A stretch of DNA of 20,262 bases, from positions 1-20,262 of IMG/VR virus record IMGVR_UViG_3300017963_000855; one strand, 5' to 3'. This DNA is from a virus. Position 1 is the first letter of the stretch; the number at the start of each line of letters is the position of its first letter. The notes under the pieces are model-generated. The model had not been told where the DNA came from, made no database searches, and saw only the letters and a program-made list of their open reading frames with translations. Below, one piece after another: positions 1 to 6,500 of the stretch. Both the position numbers and the translations under genes were made by a program.

Positions 1-987
1 CCCGAAAAGGCCCGATGGCTATGGGAGCAGGAGTATCGAAAGCAGTGGTCAGAATACTACGGTATCCAACCTAAACAAAAGCCCAAACCCGTTATGTTTG
101 TTGACATCTGCAAAAGCTTTGTCAACTTTGAGCGAGATATTAAGCACGTCAAGGATTGGGATACGCAGCGAAACAGGCTCAGAAAAATCTACGAGCTGTG
201 GGGCGATTTAAGGCTCGATCAGATAAAAAGGGACCATCTCATAAGGCTTGACGCCCATCTGCGCTCACAGGAGCGGTCAGGGGCCACAATCAACCATTAC
301 ATGACGCTGTTAAAAAGCCTGTTCAACTTTGCCATCAGGGAAAAGCTCTATACCGGGGATAACCCCATAAATGAGATTAAGCCCTATACGACGGACAGGA
401 AGCGCCGGGAATATACGGCTGACGAGATAAAGCGAATCCTGGAGGCTGCCGATACCATTGAAGCCTCTGCCGACCCCCGTGCTCAAATCCCTAATAAGAT
501 AAAAGGTGTAATTCTGCTGCTTCTCTATACGGCCATGAGACTTGGTGAGGCTATCAACTTGAAATGGGAGAACGTGAAAGGGGATAAAATCACCCTTTAC
601 AGCACAGAGACGAAACAAAAGAGGGAAAAGGTCATTCCCATAACCAAAGGCATCCAGGCCGTCCTTGACCGCTTCGAGGCAGAGCGGATAAACGAATATG
701 TGGTGCCCCTGGTGCTATCTGAGAAAGGCAGAAAAGACGTGTATACGCGGGATGTTATCAATGCGATACGAGAGAAATCCGGCATATCTGACTTTGATTT
801 CCATACCCTACGCCACACGGCTATAACGATCCTAGTATCCCGGACATTGGGCAAAGGCGTGGGCCTCAAGGATATCATGCTAATTACTGGACACAGTAGG
901 ATGGAAACTATTCTGGGGTATATACACAGCGATTTCAACAGGATGAAAAAAGCCTTGAAAATACTGGAGGGACAGGTTAAAATCTGA
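1..987 (+). CDS. int: Tyrosine recombinase (phage integrase), 5' end outside window
   Basis: Site-specific recombinase that would integrate and excise the phage DNA. The frame is open from base 1, so the gene starts upstream; the ATG at 94 is probably internal, because the 31 codons before it read as a basic, aromatic-rich stretch like an N-terminal DNA-binding arm. Counting from that ATG, a SAM-like core-binding domain spans about residues 1-100 and the catalytic domain about 105-290. All catalytic residues are visible: R149 in TAMRLGEAINLKW, a Lys in the beta-hairpin near 174-179, H237 and R240 in HTLRHTA, H267 in TGHS and Y276 in LGYIHSD. The enzyme therefore looks intact. It is the only + strand gene and converges on the methyltransferase gene. 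The family assignment is firm; the attachment site and the true start are not shown by the gene itself. Confidence 0.95.
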   Translation, partial: PEKARWLWEQEYRKQWSEYYGIQPKQKPKPVMFVDICKSFVNFERDIKHVKDWDTQRNRLRKIYELWGDLRLDQIKRDHLIRLDAHLRSQERSGATINHYMTLLKSLFNFAIREKLYTGDNPINEIKPYTTDRKRREYTADEIKRILEAADTIEASADPRAQIPNKIKGVILLLLYTAMRLGEAINLKWENVKGDKITLYSTETKQKREKVIPITKGIQAVLDRFEAERINEYVVPLVLSEKGRKDVYTRDVINAIREKSGISDFDFHTLRHTAITILVSRTLGKGVGLKDIMLITGHSRMETILGYIHSDFNRMKKALKILEGQVKI

Positions 988-1227
988 GCCTATAATAACC
1001 TGTAAAATGTTGCGAAAACGCGAATATGTGTCAAGGTTATAGAGGCTGAAAAATTCAGGTATTGAAAATAAACAAGTTGTAGCGATACTCCGGTGGGGCT
1101 GTAGTCCACCTAAAGCGTGAATTGTCTCACCCCTGATATACCCCAAAATGCTTATTATATAAGGGCTTGCATGCTTTCATGCAATTCATATGGTGCCATA
1201 TTCTGCATGTGCTATGTCAATCTTGTG
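988..1227. other. Intergenic region between int and the methyltransferase; candidate attachment region
   Basis: No gene is visible in these 240 bases. They hold a 7-bp inverted repeat ATAACCT/AGGTTAT (995-1001 and 1034-1040), a GGTGG/CCACC inverted repeat (1092-1096 and 1106-1110), three inverted repeats at 1151-1201, and TGTGTCAAGGT at 1027-1037, which recurs at 1224-1234. Repeated short direct sites around an inverted-repeat core, next to int, are what is known of phage attachment regions with arm-type and core-type integrase sites. That this region is attP or attL/attR is inference. No tRNA fragment, the commonest attachment target, is recognisable here. Confidence 0.4.
1151..1201. repeat. 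Three consecutive short inverted repeats
   Basis: Three perfect inverted repeats follow one another: CTTAT-TAT-ATAAG (1151-1163), TTGCATG-CTTT-CATGCAA (1167-1184) and ATATGG-TG-CCATAT (1188-1201). The middle one could fold as a 7-bp stem with a 4-base loop. None is followed by a T run on either strand, so they do not look like intrinsic terminators. Integrase core sites or operator sites fit better, but this is inference. Confidence 0.55.
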
Positions 1228-1231
1228 TCAA
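1216..1231. repeat. 16-bp direct repeat, copy 1 (at the 3' end of the methyltransferase gene)
   Basis: GTCAATCTTGTGTCAA, identical to 2471-2486. It covers the methyltransferase stop codon (1228-1230). Read on the - strand it contains TTGACA twice, 11 bp apart. The TGTGTCAA part also occurs at 1027-1034. Confidence 0.85.
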
Positions 1232-2439
1232 GGTGAAGGCTGTTGAAATTCTAGCGTCTTTTGAGCCAATCGTTTCTCTGCCAGCTTTATATATTCTGGA
1301 TTAATCTCTATTCCAATATATCTTCGTCCCATTTCCTTCGCCACATATAAAGCCGTCCCACTACCGCAAAACGGGTCTAATACTATCCCGCCTTCAGGGC
1401 AGCCAGCCTTAATTGGCTTATCACATAGCTTTTCAGGGAACACGGCGAAATGAGCCTCGGGAAACGGCTGTGTAGGTATCTCAAATACATCACCTGGATT
1501 TTTGCCGAGTTCAGGGTTTCCATACTGTTCCCTACCATCGTGCAATCCGCCTGTTGTTTTATTGCCATTTTCTTTCAGCTGATATGTAGAATGATGCTTA
1601 GTTTCTGAATTGTATGTCCTTTCTGGATAATTAAATGGCTCCCTCACCGCATCCAGATCAAAGTAATAAGTAAATCCATGCCACAGAGATACTTTTTTAT
1701 CTTCCTTCCACTCCCAGTCTATTCCTTCCTCTCCCTTCGTTCCCAAGGGTTCGGTTTTTGTCCACTCTTTTGTTTCCTTGTGTTGCCAAAGGAGAGTTCT
1801 ATTATTTTTACTAAACATAAACAGATACTCCCATTTATTACTAAATCTATCCTTAACCGAGCTGGGCATGCCGTTAGGCTTGAACCAGACGCATTTATTC
1901 CTCAGTATCCAGCCATCCTGAATCAATGACCAGGCCAGCCTTTCGGGGATCATGCAGAGGCATTTTTGGGGAAGGGGCAATTTTCTCTCCCGTCCCCGCA
2001 TTGTTTTTAATCCATCTTTGTTTCCCAGGTTCTCACTTTCCCAACTCGGATTACCCGAATAAGTATCCCCCATATTCAGCCATAGCGTACCCTCATCCTT
2101 CAGCGCTCTTTTAACTTCACTAAAGACCGCCGTCATATGCTCAATATACAGCTCCGGCGTAGGCTCTAAACCGAGCTGACCTTTCCAGGCACCGCATTTG
2201 AGGCAAATATTACCAAGAGAAGGATGCAAGCATTCTTCAAAAACTGCTTTTGGATCACGTAATCGTTGGCTAGACTTCCCGCAACTGTTCCACTCATGCT
2301 CACAATCCACATCCCCGCCGAATACCTGCTCAACCCCATAATCCCGCAACCCCCAATATGGAGGACTGGTGAGGCACATGTCAATAGAATTGGGGTCAAA
2401 AGTACGAAGGATATTGAGGCAATCCCCCTGATAAATCAT
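1228..2439 (-). CDS. Orphan DNA methyltransferase, N4-cytosine/N6-adenine type
   Basis: Predicted to transfer a methyl group from S-adenosylmethionine to the exocyclic amino group of cytosine or adenine in phage or host DNA. The catalytic motif LTSPPYW is near the N-terminus (SPPY at residues 25-28) and the SAM-binding motif DPFCGSGT is near the C-terminus, the order of the beta group of N4/N6 methyltransferases. An insert has clustered Cys/His (C46, H48, C53, C70, and CLKC at 79-82) that could bind zinc. I chose the ATG at 2439 because MIYQGDCL fits the family's usual opening; an in-frame TTG at 2448 is the alternative. Neither has a visible Shine-Dalgarno site. No restriction enzyme gene is nearby, so it is probably a solitary enzyme that protects phage DNA or marks it. 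It lies between two 16-bp direct repeats. Target base and site cannot be told from the sequence. Confidence 0.9.
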   Translation of the reverse strand: MIYQGDCLNILRTFDPNSIDMCLTSPPYWGLRDYGVEQVFGGDVDCEHEWNSCGKSSQRLRDPKAVFEECLHPSLGNICLKCGAWKGQLGLEPTPELYIEHMTAVFSEVKRALKDEGTLWLNMGDTYSGNPSWESENLGNKDGLKTMRGRERKLPLPQKCLCMIPERLAWSLIQDGWILRNKCVWFKPNGMPSSVKDRFSNKWEYLFMFSKNNRTLLWQHKETKEWTKTEPLGTKGEEGIDWEWKEDKKVSLWHGFTYYFDLDAVREPFNYPERTYNSETKHHSTYQLKENGNKTTGGLHDGREQYGNPELGKNPGDVFEIPTQPFPEAHFAVFPEKLCDKPIKAGCPEGGIVLDPFCGSGTALYVAKEMGRRYIGIEINPEYIKLAEKRLAQKTLEFQQPSP

Positions 2440-2446
2440 TGAATCC

Positions 2447-2475
2447 AATTTACCACAGATGGGTTTTTAAGTCAA
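2447..2475 (-). promoter_or_regulatory. Candidate promoter of the methyltransferase gene
   Basis: On the - strand, TTGACT (2475-2470, 5 of 6 consensus -35) is followed after 17 bp by TAAATT (2452-2447, 4 of 6 consensus -10). Transcription would start near 2440, almost at the ATG at 2439, which would make the mRNA nearly leaderless. That agrees with the lack of a ribosome site. The -35 lies inside repeat copy 2. Confidence 0.45.
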
Positions 2476-2486
2476 TCTTGTGTCAA
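2471..2486. repeat. 16-bp direct repeat, copy 2 (upstream of the methyltransferase gene)
   Basis: GTCAATCTTGTGTCAA, an exact match to 1216-1231 at 1255 bp distance. The two copies bracket the methyltransferase gene. This copy supplies the putative -35 box on the - strand. Confidence 0.85.
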
Positions 2487-2489
2487 ACA

Positions 2490-2522
2490 ATTTACTCAAT
2501 GCCGAGTTTATATTTACTCAAT
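2490..2522. repeat. 11-bp direct repeat with 22-bp period
   Basis: ATTTACTCAAT occurs at 2490-2500 and 2512-2522, exactly two DNA helix turns apart. It lies just upstream of the methyltransferase promoter and overlaps the last codons of the neighbouring gene. On the - strand each copy begins ATTGAG, close to the TTGAC units of the 16-bp repeat, so a protein could bind along one face of the helix. A binding role is inference. Confidence 0.6.
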
Positions 2523-3573
2523 TCCCATACATCCGAAGCAACCATTTTGGCAGCCTGCGGTTTTTCTGCTTATTGAACACGCGGTTAATCATTGAAAAAA
2601 CTTCCAGATCGCGTTTAATATCTATTTCCCAGGGCAATGTCCCGACATTGGCTATGGATAGGGGCAAGTCCTCGTAGTGATGTAGGTGTCTCTGACCGTC
2701 TCTGCACAATTCTTTTGCCTTCCTTATAATCGCCTTAACCATGCCGATTGAGGGGCACTTGCCAAACGTGCCGTCTGTGGATATGGCAAACCAGCGACCA
2801 TGTACAACCTTCCTTGCCCTCTCTGTCATCCATGCCGTGCTTACGGCCCCATGAAATTGCCTAACAGTATCGCCCTTTTTGAATTCCGTTTGCCAACCCT
2901 CCTCAGAGCTCACGTAGGCCGCGATCGCATGTCCGGCTATATCATCAGCCGAATAGAGGATCTTCTGTCTATATCCAAGCCTCCGAAGCTCGGCAGCCAG
3001 GGGATAGGCGACACAGCGGCCGAACTCATGACGGTCCGCATGGGCAACCGTAGCCTCGTTCCAGAGGCCGAGCCAATTGGGATGTAGCTTTTTCTCTATC
3101 GTCCCGAACCATGCGGGATAAGTATTTCTGATGCCGATAATCTCTATGATTTTCTCTGCCAGTTTATTGCGGAAATATTGAGCCAGGATACTAGGGTCAT
3201 AAATCCCCTTAATGCCATTGCAGTTATTATACCAGGGATGGATGGCCCTGTGTTCCGCTTTCTTCGTCCCGCAATGGTCAAATAAATCCACATACAGGGC
3301 AATTCGGAAGTCGTTGCAGATACGATTCAGCCGGGCAAGCTGGATAAAGAACCGCTCGTTAAACTGCCTGAGGTCGAATACGCCATTCTCATCTTTCTCA
3401 TACGGTTGACTAGATGGGTCTTGCGGACCCCAGACATTGAATAAGAATATACGCAGATATTTGACACGCCTGTAATATAGCTTGCGACAGAATTGGGCGA
3501 TGTTGGCGTCAGACCAATCGTGCATCCGGCCTACAAAATCTAGGACTGCGCAGGCCAGGGATATTCGTTTCAT
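2518..3573 (-). CDS. Glycoside-hydrolase-like TIM-barrel protein at the end of the tail operon
   Basis: 351 residues with the order of motifs seen in clan A glycoside hydrolases such as GH5. LRIFLFNVWG (about 40-49) fits a second barrel strand with its conserved Arg, IALYVDLFDH (91-100) a third strand, and WLGLWNEA (167-174) the fourth strand, which ends in the Asn-Glu pair where E173 would be the acid/base. A nucleophile Glu on strand seven cannot be assigned confidently; the Glu in HHYEDLP near the C-terminus is one candidate. No signal peptide or membrane segment is seen. Its ATG overlaps the hub stop codon by one base (TAATG at 3571-3575), so it is translated together with the tail tip protein. 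A tail-associated depolymerase or a lysis-stage hydrolase is likely, and the substrate is unknown. A catalytically dead homologue is possible. Confidence 0.5.
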   Translation of the reverse strand: MKRISLACAVLDFVGRMHDWSDANIAQFCRKLYYRRVKYLRIFLFNVWGPQDPSSQPYEKDENGVFDLRQFNERFFIQLARLNRICNDFRIALYVDLFDHCGTKKAEHRAIHPWYNNCNGIKGIYDPSILAQYFRNKLAEKIIEIIGIRNTYPAWFGTIEKKLHPNWLGLWNEATVAHADRHEFGRCVAYPLAAELRRLGYRQKILYSADDIAGHAIAAYVSSEEGWQTEFKKGDTVRQFHGAVSTAWMTERARKVVHGRWFAISTDGTFGKCPSIGMVKAIIRKAKELCRDGQRHLHHYEDLPLSIANVGTLPWEIDIKRDLEVFSMINRVFNKQKNRRLPKWLLRMYGN

Positions 3574-6500
3574 TATTCCGGTCCTATCGTCCAGGCAAAA
3601 TTGGCCGTGTCTTTTATGGCCGTCACCGTTACCTTGCCCGTGTTCAAATCCTTGCTGAGCCGGAGCGCTCTGAAAACCTCGTCATCATAGACTGTTACCG
3701 GATTTCCGTTGCTGTCATTCGGGGCATAAGTGAGATAGAATTTATCACAGGGGTTGAGAAGCAAGGCGCTTGCGGGAAGGATGAAATTCTCTAAAACTTC
3801 GGGCGGGTCTTTCAGCATGCCGAGATAATTTTCGAGTAGGTCTCTAAGCTGGAATTCGTTGCAGAGAATCGTTTCATAATCCAGCACGTCTTTTTTATTA
3901 TGATCCCATTCGGTTTCGTTGGCTGATTCTCCGTGTTCCCACCTATAATATCCGCCATAAGGATAATATCCAGCCTTGCCCGTTACCGTTTTATAGCATT
4001 GGTCGGTATCCTCTTCCGGTTTCGGATGCTCTATGAAATCTTCGGCATAATAATGGGGGGCGTCATCCAGGACGGCGTTTTTATAAACGGGAAAGCTTAT
4101 CAATCCGTCAAGTCGCGGGACGGTCTGAAATACGGCTGACCTCTTCCATCTGATAAGTTCGTCTATAGATTCCACCTCATCAAATAGCCATACCCCGCAT
4201 TCCAGGACGCGATACTCGTTTAGCTCAAGCAGAGATGCTATATCTATCCTGTATTTAGACACCCCGTTTAATTCGACATAAAGGAAATAGAGGAAATGGC
4301 CCACAAGACAGGCATAGGTCCAGTTTTCAAAGTCGATCTTCAGGCCTAGGGCGTTACAGGTAATTACATCTCCCGTTGCCAGCGTCGCCAAAACCGTGAA
4401 CTCCCCGTTTGTCAGGTCGGTCGTATAATGCGTAGTTTCGGTCAAGAGGGTTTTCACGCCGGCAGAGGTCGTTTTATATACTTCGGTTATGGCTTCTATT
4501 CCATATGTGACGCCGTTAAATGTGGTCTGGCTGACCTTGAATTTCTTAGTCAGCGTATTTATCTGCGGGGGCTTTATATCCCTGACCCTGCCAAGGAGTA
4601 TCGGTATCGGCCTGTTTTTCCACTCATCCTCACAATAGGGATATGTGGCATCGTCAAATCTATCTATCGGGACTTTCTTGAGCAATACCCGTTCATCCTC
4701 TACGTTCAATTCAATGGTATTTCCAAACCTGGGCCTACTGATAAGCCCCGTGAAAAACCGGATCAGGGTTTCATACGTATCCGTGATCTTACCGAGCCAC
4801 AACCGCGCCTCTTTCCCGTGCCAGAGATACCCCTGCGGGCGACGCCTTGACCAGTACCAGCCATCCACATTATTTATCGCCACATTGCCGTACTGGATTT
4901 GCTCATCGGGCATATGGTAGTCACCTACGGATTGATTGACGACGGGAAGGCCGCCGAGAGGAAGCCATGCCTTGCAATCGACCTCTCTCCTGTACCGCCA
5001 GACCTCGATATTATCGACATATGCCGACGCGCTGGTGAGATCGTCGTTTTTGACATAGAGACAATAGAGGCTGTAGTCCTCATGGGCTATGAAATCAATC
5101 TCGAAACCCGCCCATACCTGGGAGTTGGCTATGCTGATATAAGTTGATGCAGCCTGCCATTCGCCGCTACTGTTGAGGTAGACGTTTCCGCCCGAGTCTT
5201 TCAGCATGATTTTGATGGTTTTTCCCGATGCCGATTCTATGTGTTTCAGCTTGATTCTGGCTTTTCTCCTGGGCCTGAGTAATATATCTTCCCTGTGGAT
5301 CTGACAGGTGTTGTTTCCGCCGTCTCCCGTGAATTTTGCGGAATAAGCGGAATGATTGTCATAGGTTTCATCCGAGTCGCCCTCAACGTCTGACGATCCC
5401 GCCCGGGTAACGGTCCAATGCTCGAAATTCCAGGGCTTGAGGCCGAATATCTGGAACGATTGATCTCCGCTCTGGGCTTCCCATGCCAACAGGTTGTCGA
5501 TGAAATAGGTCTGCCCGTCGTCGTAACCGTCATCTTTCGTCCATCGGATACAGTTCGCCCCGATGGCATAATCCCCGTAGAGGACCAGATAATAAGTCGT
5601 TGCCGCAGAGAGGTTCGGCTGCGTGCCACTAAAGTCGAATTGTACCCATGTATATGCCGTAGAGAGCGATCCCGCGCTGAGACTATCCGTAGCCTGGCCC
5701 ACGATATTCGCGGAGGCATTCTTTACCGCCGACGTGCCGACCGTTGAGCTATGAATCTCTACCCAGATATTCCCCGAAGGCGTACCGTTCCGGGCAAGGG
5801 CGAGCTTTACGTGAGTAAGGTTCCCGGCATCGGACAGCTCGAAGCTCTGGGCCATCAGTGTCCTACCCGTGACATTCCTCAACTGCCAGTAGTCGCCAGA
5901 GCTTAACCGCCCATGACTCTCATCAATCACCATCGGCTCGGACCTGAATTCAAGTCCGCCGTTCGCCATTTTCAGGATGTCATCATAAGGCTCAAGCTGT
6001 TTCGGCCTGTTCGAGACATATTCCCACCAGAAGGCGACAAGGTTATATTTGGTCCCTCCCCCTAGCGGAGTTGCCGGATCGTCTGAGCCGGACGTGTGGA
6101 CATAAAGGGTTTTATTCAGGTCGTCATAGAAAAAAGAGGACGAGGCCGCATGGCAAGCCGACTCGGAAAACACCTCATCGTATTCTTCCCCGTTTTCCTC
6201 GACCTTGAATATCTCGCCTTCATTGGGCAGGCTGATATGCCAGGCATCCGTCACCCCGGACCCGCCCTGCGTCCATGTCTCATCCTGCAATTTCCGGGCG
6301 AACTCATGCTCGAAAACGACGAGCTTTTCCCAATCGTCAAGACGCTGGTATTCCTCAATTCTGGATTCGGGGACCGAAATAGGAAGCGCAACCTCTACGA
6401 CGACATATTCGTATGCTCCGATATCAACACCGCTCCCCTGCGGGACGGCATTGCCGGCATAATCCCGCGACAGGCCGACATTTGCCCCGGCGTCGATACA

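Noticed and set aside
988-1227. tRNA gene or tRNA 3' end as attachment target
   Set aside because: No acceptor stem, T-loop motif or CCA-like end could be recognised in this gap; the GGTGG/CCACC hairpin at 1092-1110 does not extend to a cloverleaf.
2440-2448. TTG at 2448 as the methyltransferase start
   Set aside because: It would add only three residues, has no ribosome site, and the ATG at 2439 gives the usual family opening; kept only as an alternative.
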